DNA of 64,000 bases from Bacteroidota bacterium (GCA_024278975.1 JAJRSD010000031.1:1-64000), one strand, 5' to 3'. Numbered from the stretch's first letter, positions 20,114 to 30,760 are shown. Made by a program: numbers and translations. Notes: generated by a model from the letters alone, not told the origin.

Positions 20114-21253
20114 TTATTCGTTAGTTTCAATATCTTTAAACCAAACATCTCTGTCTTTTATATTATATGCAATATTGGCAGCAATACCAATCGCTTCAAT
20201 TACCTGTTCAATGGTTTCATTCTCAATAGAACCGGTAAATTTAAGTTTCTTCAGATTTTCATTCTCGAAGTGAATTTTCACATCGTATTTACGTTCTAGT
20301 TTAACAGCAAGTTCATTAAGAGTTTCGCTTGTAATGAACAGAGTTCCATCTTTCCACGATGTAAATTCTCCGGCATTTATTCCTTTTGAAATAAGATAAG
20401 TAAGTTTCTGCTGCGGACGAACAACTGCTTCTGGTGTTGTTTCAATATTATTATCGTCTATATTTTCCTTTTTAACATATCTGTTTTTCCGATAATAAAC
20501 AACTCGTTGATTTGGTTCTAACATCACCTCATCGCTCTTTTTATTTTCAAAAGTTGTACGGGTTACGCCAATACTTCCTTCAATCAATGTAGTTTCTATT
20601 GTTCCTTCTTCAGCGTACGATTTTACATTAAAAGTTGTTCCGTACGCTTTTATATTTAATTCCGATGTGCGTACCAAAAATACTTTTGAAGGATTGGTTT
20701 CAACATCAAAAAATGCCTCGCCTGTTAAAAATACTTCTCTTGTTTTTTTATTGAATTGATTTGAATATTTTAAAGTACTTCCCGCATTAAGCCAAATAAC
20801 TGTTCCGTCGGGCAGTGTAACTTTAGATTTTGCACCTGACGGAGTATCTATTTCATTATAAACGAGCTCATTATTATTCGAATTAAAAACCTGATATGCT
20901 ACTGCAAAAGAGAGTATTGCACCGAGTAAAAATACGGCAGCAACTCTTGGCATCCAATACCAAAATATACTAACCGATTTACCTGTGGTTTTCTTTTTAT
21001 GCTTAACTTTTATGAGCAAAGTATTCCACTCTTCCCGAATTAAACTGGCATTAATTTTTTCAACGTTCTCCGATAGATTCCATATCTGCCTATAATCGTT
21101 TAACTCATTTAACGAACCCGGATTATTTTTAATCCATCGAATAAGCAAATCTTCATTCTCCGGGGAGATTGATTTCTCGAGATATGCGATAAATAATTCC
21201 TTAATTTTCTGATTCATTTTATAGAATTTGATAATAAGGAAACTGAAAAGCAA
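20114..21253 (-). CDS. FecR-family anti-sigma factor
   Basis: One TM segment; DTPSGAKSKVTLPDGTVIWLNAGSTLKYSNQF; DUF4974-like C-terminus. Confidence 0.93.
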   Translation of the reverse strand: MLFSFLIIKFYKMNQKIKELFIAYLEKSISPENEDLLIRWIKNNPGSLNELNDYRQIWNLSENVEKINASLIREEWNTLLIKVKHKKKTTGKSVSIFWYWMPRVAAVFLLGAILSFAVAYQVFNSNNNELVYNEIDTPSGAKSKVTLPDGTVIWLNAGSTLKYSNQFNKKTREVFLTGEAFFDVETNPSKVFLVRTSELNIKAYGTTFNVKSYAEEGTIETTLIEGSIGVTRTTFENKKSDEVMLEPNQRVVYYRKNRYVKKENIDDNNIETTPEAVVRPQQKLTYLISKGINAGEFTSWKDGTLFITSETLNELAVKLERKYDVKIHFENENLKKLKFTGSIENETIEQVIEAIGIAANIAYNIKDRDVWFKDIETNE

Positions 21254-21330
21254 AAATCACTTACAGCAAAACTGAGTTTTTTTAAAAAAATAAATTTCTT
21301 GAAATTGAATCGATAAGAATATAGAATCTC

Positions 21331-22032
21331 TTAGTCAATCTTTTTGAATAACAACAACTCTTTTCCTGAATCGTTGGATAATACTAATTGCATATTTTCA
21401 GTTTTATATCTGGCAACCTTGCTTAACGCCACATTAAACTTATCCGGAATGTCAGTCCCCATACATGCCATTTTGGTTATGGCAAGCTGACTTAATATCA
21501 AATTTTCAGCATCAATGTTTTTAATACTTCCGAAAAAATTGTTACATCCGTCGTTGCCCATCACTTTCATCTCGGCAATATGAAACTCAATCTGAGGTAT
21601 TTTATGTCTCTTATTTGTAGTAATTTGCTCAACGGTTTCTCCTTCAATAGATACCAAAACCCAAATATCGTTTATCCGAAAACGTACATCTTGTCTCTTT
21701 TCAATAACCTTTACCAAAATGAATTTTATTGATGAAGCATCGGCAGGAACTTTCTTCTTATCTATTTTTTCTTCGCGCACAATTAACTTATAAATATATC
21801 CCGGAACGTAATCAAACCCATCGATTGAAGAATAAAAATATTGCCAGCTCTCATTATTTAGAGTATCTCCTTTTTGTACTTTTAAACAATTTGTAGCCCT
21901 AACTCCTTCGCAAGGTACTTTAGAACTATTTACCCAATAAATGTACTCGTTGGGTTTGCTAATTTTGTTTGCTTTATGAGTGGCGCACGAAACCACGAAA
22001 AATAAAATTCCCAGCATTAAATAGTTTTTCAT
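21331..22032 (-). CDS. Lipoprotein with DUF4377-like and META (HslJ-like) domains
   Basis: Lipobox FVVSCA; MGNDGCNNFFGSI...LAITKMACMGTD matches the META/HslJ pattern. Confidence 0.75.
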   Translation of the reverse strand: MKNYLMLGILFFVVSCATHKANKISKPNEYIYWVNSSKVPCEGVRATNCLKVQKGDTLNNESWQYFYSSIDGFDYVPGYIYKLIVREEKIDKKKVPADASSIKFILVKVIEKRQDVRFRINDIWVLVSIEGETVEQITTNKRHKIPQIEFHIAEMKVMGNDGCNNFFGSIKNIDAENLILSQLAITKMACMGTDIPDKFNVALSKVARYKTENMQLVLSNDSGKELLLFKKID

Positions 22033-22204
22033 TATTCCTGTTTTATGTAATTTCTTATTGAAACGAATATAAGGCTTTTATGTTTATACTTCCTTTAATA
22101 TCTCCTTTAACTTTAAACAACTTCCTCATTATATCCATTTTTACAAGAAATTTTTCTTTCTTTATGATACAAATTTTTCAATTAAAAAAACTAAATCAAT
22201 TATA

Positions 22205-23449
22205 ATGTCAGCAACTATTCTAAGCTCTAAATCCGACACACAAAGTTCGAAAACTTATATTATAGTTACCGCATTTGCAGCTCTTTTTGCACTCGTTGGA
22301 TTTGCCTATTACGGATTACCATTTTTCTTCGATTTTATGGTAAACGATTTTGGTTATTCGCGAGCTCAGGTAACATCCGGAAATGCAGTTGGCAAATTAA
22401 TAGTAGCCCCACTATTCGGATTTCTTGCCGGGTGGATGATTGACAAATACGGACCGCGCCGGTTAATGATGCTGGGAGCCGTTTTAATGGGAGTTGCATT
22501 TGTCGGGCTTAGCTATTCAAGCAGTATGTGGATGTTTTATATGTTCTACATTTTTAATGCTTTGGGTTATGTTTTTGGCGGGCCATTACCATGTCAGGTA
22601 CTAATATCGAAATGGTTTACCAAAAACCGTGGCAAGGCAATGGGAATTGCATATCTCGGAATTGGTGCCGGTGGTGCACTTGTACCACTGCTTGCCACAA
22701 AACTGGAGAGTAATCTGGGGTGGCAAAATGCTTTGTCAATTCTTGGTGTACTTATAATTATCATCGCATTTCCGTTGGCATTTTTTATAAAAGATTCAAC
22801 AAAAGCAAAGGCAAAAATTAAAACTAAAAAAGCCGAACTTGCAATACCTATGAAAGATATTTTAAGGAACAAAAACTTCTATCTTTTAGCTTTTGGAAGT
22901 ATGTGTTCCATTGGTGCTGTTGGTGGAGTAGGGCAACATTTAAAACTTTATTTAGGTGATCTCGATTTTACACAATCGCAGGCAGCAAATATATTTTCAA
23001 TTGTACTGTTATCCAGTCTTTTTGGAAGAGTTGCAATGGGTTGGCTCTCCGATATTATCGACCGCAAATATGTGATGGTTCTGATTTATCTTATCGTGGC
23101 AATGGCTATCGCTTCACTATTTTTGCCGCCGTTTGCAGGTAGAATTTATGTTTTTGCCGTTGTCTTCGGAATTGGTCTTGGTGGCGATTATATGATTATT
23201 CCGTTAATGGCAGGCGACCTGTTTGGGGTACGCGCTTTGGGGCGAACCATGGGAATAATTCTGGTTGCCGATGGTCTGGCAGAATCATTTTTTCCGGTAC
23301 TGGTAGGTTACTTATACAACGATGTGGCAAGGTATTCCATCGGATTTGGAGTCCTTATTTTTGTTGCTCTCACGGGCGTTTTGATTATTTCATTTCTGCC
23401 TAAAGTTAGAAAGAAAGACAGAATACAAGAAGCTGTTGAACACGCCTAA
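22205..23449 (+). CDS. MFS transporter, OFA (oxalate/formate antiporter)-like
   Basis: 414 aa, about 12 TM segments; DKYGPRRLMMLGAVLMG, KNRGKAMGIAYLGIGAGGAL. Confidence 0.85.
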   Translation: MSATILSSKSDTQSSKTYIIVTAFAALFALVGFAYYGLPFFFDFMVNDFGYSRAQVTSGNAVGKLIVAPLFGFLAGWMIDKYGPRRLMMLGAVLMGVAFVGLSYSSSMWMFYMFYIFNALGYVFGGPLPCQVLISKWFTKNRGKAMGIAYLGIGAGGALVPLLATKLESNLGWQNALSILGVLIIIIAFPLAFFIKDSTKAKAKIKTKKAELAIPMKDILRNKNFYLLAFGSMCSIGAVGGVGQHLKLYLGDLDFTQSQAANIFSIVLLSSLFGRVAMGWLSDIIDRKYVMVLIYLIVAMAIASLFLPPFAGRIYVFAVVFGIGLGGDYMIIPLMAGDLFGVRALGRTMGIILVADGLAESFFPVLVGYLYNDVARYSIGFGVLIFVALTGVLIISFLPKVRKKDRIQEAVEHA

Positions 23450-23465
23450 AAATGAGACAGCAACT

Positions 23466-24596
23466 ATGAATTCACTAAATGTAATATCGCTAACACAGAA
23501 ATTAATTGCGTTTAATACAATTAATCCACCGGGCAACGAAAAAGAGCTGGCAAAATATGTGGGCAATCTACTTTCGGAAAATGGTTTCGATGTTGAATAC
23601 ATTTTATTCGAAGAGAACCGGCTGCATGTTATTGCTGAAAAAGGACTCTCTGAAACAGCACTGCCAGTGGTGTTTTCAGGTCATTTAGATACAGTTCCGC
23701 TGGGAGCAAAAAAATGGAGTTTCGCCCCATTTGCAGGAGAAATTTTCGATGGTAAAATATACGGTCGGGGTTCAACCGACATGAAAGCGGGAGTGGCTGC
23801 AATAATTGTAGCTGCAATACAATCGTTTAAAAACAGCTCGCCAAAAGGAGGAGTTAAACTTGTAATTACTGCCGGCGAAGAGCTGGGATGCCAGGGAGCG
23901 CAACATCTTGCAAAAACATATAAAAAATGGGGCAAAGCAAGTGGTTTAATAATTGCCGAACCCACAACAAATATTCCGGTAATCGGACATAAAGGCGGGT
24001 TATATATGAATGTATCAACCACAGGAATCACTGCACATTCGTCGATGCCTGAGTTGGGAGTAAACGCAATTTACAAAGCTGCAAAAGCAATCTCGGTAAT
24101 CGAAAATTTCAGTTTTGAAGCCGAAAAAGATTCACTGCTCGGATCGCCAACAATTAACGTTGGTAAAATGAGCGGCGGAATGAATCTAAACTCGGTACCC
24201 GACCATGCCGAATTTACAATCGACGTTCGTTCAACAACAAAAGTAAATCATACTGAAATTATTCAAAAAATAAATAATGAGTTGGGAGACGATACAAACA
24301 TCGAGATTCTTGTAAACCTGCCTCCCGTTTCAACAAACGAAAACCAGCCGTTTGTACAATTAGTTTACGATGTGTGCAAAGTTGACCCGACAAGCAGCGA
24401 ATTCCCAAAAGCATTACCCTATTTAACTGATGGAAGTGTTTTGCAAAGTGCTTTCAACAACGTGCCAACAATAATCTTGGGTCCGGGACAACCCGAAATG
24501 GCGCATCAAACCGATGAATTTTGTTATATCGAAAAAATTGAGGAAGCAGTAGAAATTTATAAAACAATAATAGATAGAAATGGAAAATTATCCTGA
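23466..24596 (+). CDS. M20-family peptidase/deacylase (ArgE/DapE-like)
   Basis: VFSGHLDTVPLG, GRGSTDMKAGVAA, TAGEELGCQGAQ. The ORF track start at 23436 is a non-ATG codon. Confidence 0.87.
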   Translation: MNSLNVISLTQKLIAFNTINPPGNEKELAKYVGNLLSENGFDVEYILFEENRLHVIAEKGLSETALPVVFSGHLDTVPLGAKKWSFAPFAGEIFDGKIYGRGSTDMKAGVAAIIVAAIQSFKNSSPKGGVKLVITAGEELGCQGAQHLAKTYKKWGKASGLIIAEPTTNIPVIGHKGGLYMNVSTTGITAHSSMPELGVNAIYKAAKAISVIENFSFEAEKDSLLGSPTINVGKMSGGMNLNSVPDHAEFTIDVRSTTKVNHTEIIQKINNELGDDTNIEILVNLPPVSTNENQPFVQLVYDVCKVDPTSSEFPKALPYLTDGSVLQSAFNNVPTIILGPGQPEMAHQTDEFCYIEKIEEAVEIYKTIIDRNGKLS

Positions 24597-25617
24597 ATAT
24601 TTTAAAAATGAAAATGAGTTAGAAGAGGCACTTTCAACACCAACACCGGAAGTTATTGAGTTGGTAAAAAAGTTAGAAGGTGATATTATCTTTTTGGGAG
24701 TAGCCGGAAAAATGGGAGTTTCCATGGCGCGGATGACAAAAAAAGCCTGCGATATTGCAGGTGTTAAAAAACGGATAATCGGAGTTTCCAGATTTAGCTC
24801 GGAAGAACAACGACAGTTTCTTGAGGAGAGTGGGATAGAGACATTCAAGGGCGATTTAATGGACATGGAATTTATTGGCAGTCTGCCCAAAATTGAGAAT
24901 GTTTACTATCTGGCAGGAATGAAATTCGGAACCTCAGGAAACGAATCTTTTACCTGGGCAATGAACTCTTATCTACCCGGACTTATTGCCGATAAATTTA
25001 AAAACTCGAAAATAGTAGCATTTTCAACCGGCTGTGTTTATCCGCTCGTTTCATATAAAACAGGTGGCTCTAAAGAGACCGACCACACCGGTCCGGTTGG
25101 CGAATACGCACAATCGTGCCTTGGCAGAGAGCGACTTTTCGAATTCGGAAGTATAAATAATCAAACTCCGGTTTTGCTAATTCGGCTGTTTTATGCCGTC
25201 GAAATGCGCTACGGTGTTCTTGTTGATATTGCCACAAAAGTGTATAACGAAGAGCCGGTTGATGTTACAATGGGTTATGCAAATGTAATTTGGCAAGGCG
25301 ATGCAAACGCAATGATATTGCAAACAATATTGCATTGCAAAAGTCCTGCATTCGCCATAAATATTACAGGCCCCGAACTTATTTCAATTAAAGAGACAGC
25401 CATAAAATTCGGCAAACTGATGAATAAAAAGGTAACAATCACCGGAACCGAAAACAGTACTGCATTGTTGGGAAATGCCGACTTATCATTTAAATTATTC
25501 GGAAAACCAAAAGTTAAACTCGATAAAATAATGGAGTGGACTGCAAAATGGATTGAAGATGAGAAAAGACTTTTAGGGAAACCAACTCATTTCGAAGTTA
25601 GAGACGGGAAATACTAA
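24580..25617 (+). CDS. NAD-dependent epimerase/dehydratase-like protein
   Basis: IIFLGVAGKMGVSMARM Rossmann-like start, VAFSTGCVYP, GEYAQSCLGRERLFE. Confidence 0.8.
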   Translation: MENYPEYFKNENELEEALSTPTPEVIELVKKLEGDIIFLGVAGKMGVSMARMTKKACDIAGVKKRIIGVSRFSSEEQRQFLEESGIETFKGDLMDMEFIGSLPKIENVYYLAGMKFGTSGNESFTWAMNSYLPGLIADKFKNSKIVAFSTGCVYPLVSYKTGGSKETDHTGPVGEYAQSCLGRERLFEFGSINNQTPVLLIRLFYAVEMRYGVLVDIATKVYNEEPVDVTMGYANVIWQGDANAMILQTILHCKSPAFAINITGPELISIKETAIKFGKLMNKKVTITGTENSTALLGNADLSFKLFGKPKVKLDKIMEWTAKWIEDEKRLLGKPTHFEVRDGKY

Positions 25618-25627
25618 ATATTAGAAA

Positions 25628-26695
25628 ATGAATCACACAGAAATTCCAAAAGATATAAAAAACGCATTTCAAAAAGGAACAGTAATTCCTGCTCTCCCAC
25701 TCGCACTCGATAAAAATCGTAAACTCGACGAACGCCGCCAACGTGCGTTAATGCGATATTATCTCGATGCCGGAGTTGGAGGTGTTGCAGTTGCTGTGCA
25801 TACAACTCAGTTCGAAATTAGGTTGCCCGAAGTAAATCTTTACGGTAAAGTTCTCGAAATTGCAAAAGAGGAGTTCCACAGTTTTGAGGAACGAACTCAA
25901 AAGCCAATAATCAGAATTGCCGGAGTAATCGGGAAAACCGAACAGGCAACCAATGAAGCCAAACTGGCACTTAAAAATGGTTACCATGCAATTTTACTGG
26001 GACTTGCAGCTTTTGCCGATTCTGATAATGATGAAATAATTGCACACTGTAAAACCATTGCCGAAATAATTCCGGTTGTTGGTTTTTATCTGCAACCTGC
26101 TGTTGGAGGTCGTAGATTAGATGTTGATTTTTGGCGCGAATTTGCAAAAATAGAAAATGTAATTGCCATTAAAATGGCACCGTTTAACAGGTATCAAACA
26201 TTCGACGTTGTACGTGGTGTGGCAGAATCGGGCAGGGCAGATGAAATTGCTTTATACACAGGTAACGATGATAATATTCTAATTGATCTATTATCGGAAT
26301 ACAAAATTACTGTTGGCGATAAAGTTATTAAAAAACGGATTGTGGGCGGATTGCTTGGGCACTGGGCAGTATGGACACGAACAGCAGTTAAACTGCTTGA
26401 AGATATTAAAAGTGGAAAATACGACGCAGACACGCGGCAGGCGATAACTCTGGCAAATCAGATTACCGACAGTAATGCAGCCTTTTTCGATTCGGCAAAT
26501 AATTTTGCAGGATGTATTGTTGGACTTCACGAAGTACTTCGCCGCCAGGGAATTCTTGAAGGACTTTGGACTTTAGATAAAGACGAGGTACTTTCGCCCG
26601 GACAGATGGAGGAGATTGACAGAATTTACGCTGCATATCCCGATCTGAATGACGATGATTTTATTACGGAAAATTTAAGTAAATGGTTAGGATAA
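25628..26695 (+). CDS. Dihydrodipicolinate synthase (DapA/NanA)-family lyase
   Basis: TVIPALPLALDKNRKLDERRQRALMRYYLDAGVGGVAVAVHTTQ, VVGFYLQPAVGGRRL, AIKMAPFNRYQT. Confidence 0.82.
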   Translation: MNHTEIPKDIKNAFQKGTVIPALPLALDKNRKLDERRQRALMRYYLDAGVGGVAVAVHTTQFEIRLPEVNLYGKVLEIAKEEFHSFEERTQKPIIRIAGVIGKTEQATNEAKLALKNGYHAILLGLAAFADSDNDEIIAHCKTIAEIIPVVGFYLQPAVGGRRLDVDFWREFAKIENVIAIKMAPFNRYQTFDVVRGVAESGRADEIALYTGNDDNILIDLLSEYKITVGDKVIKKRIVGGLLGHWAVWTRTAVKLLEDIKSGKYDADTRQAITLANQITDSNAAFFDSANNFAGCIVGLHEVLRRQGILEGLWTLDKDEVLSPGQMEEIDRIYAAYPDLNDDDFITENLSKWLG

Positions 26696-26704
26696 TGGTT
26701 TGTA

Positions 26705-27841
26705 CTAACTTAGTCTAAGCAATTTACTTTTGGGATGAAATTTTTTCCAAGAGAACCAATATTCATTCGATATTGCAATAGTTTCTAAATTATTTTTAAT
26801 TGTTCCGTCAATATGTCTGCCCGTAATATCCCAGTTAGTTTTAGTTATAGTATCTTCAATTACCTGGTTGTTTTTAAGTCTTAAAATAATGTTTTTGGTT
26901 CTGAATCCATTTACAGTATTGTCGATAGAGATAAGCGTGAAGTTTAATTTTTCATTTTTCACAACTGTTTGTTGTAACACTTCTGATTTTAAATAAAATA
27001 CAGGTTCACTTATGGCGGTATCTGTAATACCAACAACATCTGTTTTAGATGGAAATGTTTTATCTTTATTCGATAGTCCCGGAGTAAGTTCCGACGACAT
27101 TACTTTTTTCCAAACGCCTGGCATCGGAAGTTTAAAAGGTCTGAGGTCATTTTCATTTATAATAGCAACTTGAGGCTTGCTTTTTAATTTCTTAACTGTT
27201 TTCCAGGGTAAAATCTGAAATGTTATCATTTTTAGAGAATGAGGGTGTAATTTCCCGATAACTGAATTAAAGGATGCTTGCTGAAAAAAGGTTCCTGTTT
27301 TATTATCAGCCACAATCATATTTGCATTTTTAAACGACGCAACAAACAAGGGACCTATTTCTGTAACATCAAAAGGAATAATACTTTTGCACATAGCACA
27401 ATAAGTAAGTGCCACCGTTTTATCCTTGAAATAATCATTTACTACATGATGATGTATGACATAATTCAAGGGATATGCTTTCACGATACCTTCATATTCA
27501 ATAAGAGCAATTTCATGATCATCTGATAGGGGAAGTGAATCAAAATCATCCGTTAATTCAGGGAAATAAACAGCCTTAAACCAATTTGACTGATGAACTT
27601 TATAGGTTAAAATTACTGCTAAACCAATAATTATTAATGGAGGTATTACATTTGCATTAAATCCATTTGACGAGTTAATAAACTGATATCCAATGGAAAC
27701 TATGAATATACTCCAAATAAGTGGTTTCCTGAAGTGATAGTGATAATATAGTAATTTAACAGGAAATTTTTCTACTAAAGTAAAAATTGCTCCCATTCCA
27801 ATAATCAAAGAAAAAAAAGCTATTGTATAAAATATTGTCAT
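26705..27841 (-). CDS. DUF3179-domain membrane protein
   Basis: N-terminal TM segments; ALIEYEGIVKAYPLNYVIHHHVVNDYFKDKTVALTYCAMCKS. Confidence 0.75.
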   Translation of the reverse strand: MTIFYTIAFFSLIIGMGAIFTLVEKFPVKLLYYHYHFRKPLIWSIFIVSIGYQFINSSNGFNANVIPPLIIIGLAVILTYKVHQSNWFKAVYFPELTDDFDSLPLSDDHEIALIEYEGIVKAYPLNYVIHHHVVNDYFKDKTVALTYCAMCKSIIPFDVTEIGPLFVASFKNANMIVADNKTGTFFQQASFNSVIGKLHPHSLKMITFQILPWKTVKKLKSKPQVAIINENDLRPFKLPMPGVWKKVMSSELTPGLSNKDKTFPSKTDVVGITDTAISEPVFYLKSEVLQQTVVKNEKLNFTLISIDNTVNGFRTKNIILRLKNNQVIEDTITKTNWDITGRHIDGTIKNNLETIAISNEYWFSWKKFHPKSKLLRLS

Positions 27842-27888
27842 TATTTTTTTATTGAATTCTGTTAATTAGATGTTTCAAAAACAACTTA

Positions 27889-30684
27889 CTACTCTTCAAA
27901 TTCATAACCCATTTCAATACCTTTTTTAACTGCCGGAATACCGGATTTCATCCATTTTGGCATTGGCTCGTCTTTTAGGTAGTGGTCGAAAAACTGCGCC
28001 ATACGAATCTGAAAATCTTTTTTGTCGCGGAATTTTGTAGGCCAGTGGTCGGCTTCGTTGTAGTTGAGCAGCCACGCCGGTTTTTGCAGACGGCGCAGTC
28101 CAATAAAAAACTCAATTCCCTGATACCACGGTACTGCACCGTCATCGTCGTTGTGCATAATTAATATGGGAGTATTTATTTTATCGAGTGTAAACAGAGG
28201 CGAGTTTTCGAGATAGCGCAGCGGCGATTCCCAGATAGATTTCCCGATGCGACTTTGTGTATGTTCGTACTGAAAAGAGCGGTTCATTCCCGACCCCCAG
28301 CGAATTCCTCCATAAGCACTAAACATATTTACAACCGGTGCACCCGACTCAATTGCAGCAAACATATTTGTACGGGTTGCGAGGTATGCAACCTGATAAC
28401 CACCCCAACTGTGTCCTTGCGCGCCAATATGCTTTTCGTCAATAAAACCTTTGGCAATCATCGCTGTAACTCCCGGCATTACACAGTTAAATGCAGATTC
28501 TCCCGGGTAACCCTCTTTATAATAAACGTCGGGGTTAAAAATTATATAGCCGCGACTTGTATAATAGTGGTAATCGATTGTTGAACGACCAATTTGTGGA
28601 AGATGGTAACTCAATAATCCCTGCGAACTTTTTTCGTAGAAATTTACAATCATCGGGTATTTTTTGTTGGGGTCGAAGTTTGCAGGTTTGTGCAGCGTGC
28701 CTTCCAGTTTTTGCCCATCCAACGAAGTCCACGAAACCAACTCGGCAGTTCCCCATAAAAACTCGTTTTGTTGCGGTGCGGCATCGCTGATTTGTTGTTG
28801 ATTTTTAAAACTCAAATCGGTTGCAAGTAAATTTGGATAGGTTTCGAAATTCTCTTTTGTAAACAAAACCACTTCGGTATCTTTTGCTTTTCGTGGAGTG
28901 TTTAATTTGAAGTTCCCGGAAAATATCTCTGTTGGTGTATTTTTACTTTCTATGTCGAACCGGTAATAACTATCGGCACGGGTAATTTCGTTATGTCCTT
29001 TTAAATATGCCGTTTCCAAAGTATTAATTCCCTCCACGTTTTCTAACTCCTGCTTGCTGGTTTTGGAAAATTTAATCAATCGGTAAACGATATTTTGTTG
29101 CCGTCCGTTTTGTGTAATATTAACAGGTTCTGTTCTGTTTTCGGGATCAATTCTCCAAATATCAAATCTGTCGTAAATCAGCAGTGCAGCATCGTTTTGC
29201 AACCACCCGGCCAAACCGTACGAACCGGGAGGATTTGGAATATCATTCAATTCGTTAGCAATCTGAACTGTTTTGGGAGTTGTAATTTTATACTCCGTTC
29301 CGGTTTCAATATTGTATGTGTTCAATGTTGTGTCGATTGCATTGTACCAGTATAAATATTTCCCATTAGCAGAAACTCCGGGTGTGGCCCGGCAATCTTT
29401 TTTAATCATCTCCGGCTCACCGGTATTAATGTCGATCAGGTAAAAATCGTTATGTCGGGGACTGCCTTCCCACATCGACTGCACTGCATACGGTCGGTTC
29501 GACCATGCAACAAATCTATCGGAATCTCCCTTTTTTATCTTTCTGATACCTGTAAACTGCTTGGTTTCCAGTTGCACCATTTTATTATTGTCGAGATGAA
29601 CAACTGCGAGATACGATTTCTTCAAATCATTTTTCAAATGGTTAATCTGAACGGTGTGCAGTGTCTCTTCGTTCCATGTCCAAACATCTACATTTGGTAT
29701 TTCTTCCTCTAATTTAGTTGTATCTTTTTCAGCTTTTATGGGTGCAGTTCCCAAAAACAGTCGGTTGTTATTTTCAGAAAAAGTGAGAGAACCGTTTTCA
29801 CTTATTTCCCAATTATCGGTGAGTGCCTGGTTTTGGTTATCGGCAATTATTACGGCACTATCTTTTCCATTCCACAAATACAAACTGTACTTGTTAGTTT
29901 TTTCTTTAACCGATGTCGTGTCGGCAAGAAACGCAATTTTGTCTCCGGTTTTATTTATGGTTAGTTTTTTAAAATTTCCTTTCGCCGAAAGTATTTGCGA
30001 TGTATTATCTTTTTCTAAATCGTAAACATAAACTCCGGGATTAAAAGTGCTGTCTTTTCCTACTGAAATATATGTTATTACTTTATTTCTTTCGGAGAAA
30101 AAATAACTACTTACAGCCGGTATTTCTATAATCTTTTCGTTACTTAAATTTTTTATGAATAGCGGGTAAACTTTGTCGTCGCCATCTTTTTTGCCCTTCT
30201 CTTTTTTAGTTGTGTCTTTTGGGGCTTCGGTTTGATATGCAATCCAATCTGCCCATTTTGCCGGTATTTTAACGGATTTTAATTTTTCAATAGTATCGGT
30301 TTTATTACTTTCCAGATTATAAATTATCAGTTTATCCTGAGGTAAATCTTCCTTTTTTGTCTTTTTTAGTTTTAGTGTGCGGATTGTGTCTGCCGGTGGT
30401 TTTAACGTAAAAACTACAAATTTTGAGTTGGCAGTTATTTTGGCATTTGTTCCGCCGGTAACAGATGCATTTTCATCGGCGTTTGAAGTTGTTATTTTAA
30501 GTACCGCGTTGCCTTTGCCGGGCTGTAGTTTGTACACAATAAACTCGCCGTTATTCGAAATTTGTGTTTCGGTAATACGATTCCATTTTTGAATATCGTC
30601 GATAGTAAGTGAGCGTTTTGCGGTTTGTGCCGAAATAGTAATAACTGTGTATAGAAATATTAAAAGAGAGAGTAACTTTTTCAT
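27889..30684 (-). CDS. S9-family prolyl oligopeptidase, secreted
   Basis: Signal peptide from MKKLLSLLIFLYTVITISAQ; GAQGHSWGGYQVAYLATRT nucleophile elbow, HNDDDGAVPW, NEADHWPTK. The ORF track start at 30765 lies inside an upstream hairpin and is probably too early. Confidence 0.93.
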   Translation of the reverse strand: MKKLLSLLIFLYTVITISAQTAKRSLTIDDIQKWNRITETQISNNGEFIVYKLQPGKGNAVLKITTSNADENASVTGGTNAKITANSKFVVFTLKPPADTIRTLKLKKTKKEDLPQDKLIIYNLESNKTDTIEKLKSVKIPAKWADWIAYQTEAPKDTTKKEKGKKDGDDKVYPLFIKNLSNEKIIEIPAVSSYFFSERNKVITYISVGKDSTFNPGVYVYDLEKDNTSQILSAKGNFKKLTINKTGDKIAFLADTTSVKEKTNKYSLYLWNGKDSAVIIADNQNQALTDNWEISENGSLTFSENNNRLFLGTAPIKAEKDTTKLEEEIPNVDVWTWNEETLHTVQINHLKNDLKKSYLAVVHLDNNKMVQLETKQFTGIRKIKKGDSDRFVAWSNRPYAVQSMWEGSPRHNDFYLIDINTGEPEMIKKDCRATPGVSANGKYLYWYNAIDTTLNTYNIETGTEYKITTPKTVQIANELNDIPNPPGSYGLAGWLQNDAALLIYDRFDIWRIDPENRTEPVNITQNGRQQNIVYRLIKFSKTSKQELENVEGINTLETAYLKGHNEITRADSYYRFDIESKNTPTEIFSGNFKLNTPRKAKDTEVVLFTKENFETYPNLLATDLSFKNQQQISDAAPQQNEFLWGTAELVSWTSLDGQKLEGTLHKPANFDPNKKYPMIVNFYEKSSQGLLSYHLPQIGRSTIDYHYYTSRGYIIFNPDVYYKEGYPGESAFNCVMPGVTAMIAKGFIDEKHIGAQGHSWGGYQVAYLATRTNMFAAIESGAPVVNMFSAYGGIRWGSGMNRSFQYEHTQSRIGKSIWESPLRYLENSPLFTLDKINTPILIMHNDDDGAVPWYQGIEFFIGLRRLQKPAWLLNYNEADHWPTKFRDKKDFQIRMAQFFDHYLKDEPMPKWMKSGIPAVKKGIEMGYEFEE

Positions 30685-30760
30685 AGGAGTAAGATTATTT
30701 AATGTGTAAAATCCAGTTTTTATTTTGGGGTTGAAGATAGTTATTTTTATGAAAAAAATA

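Noticed and set aside
28255-30025. Long antisense ORFs inside the S9 peptidase gene
   Set aside because: Fall within a confidently coding gene on the other strand and have no recognisable protein features; the same holds for other antisense ORFs across the window.
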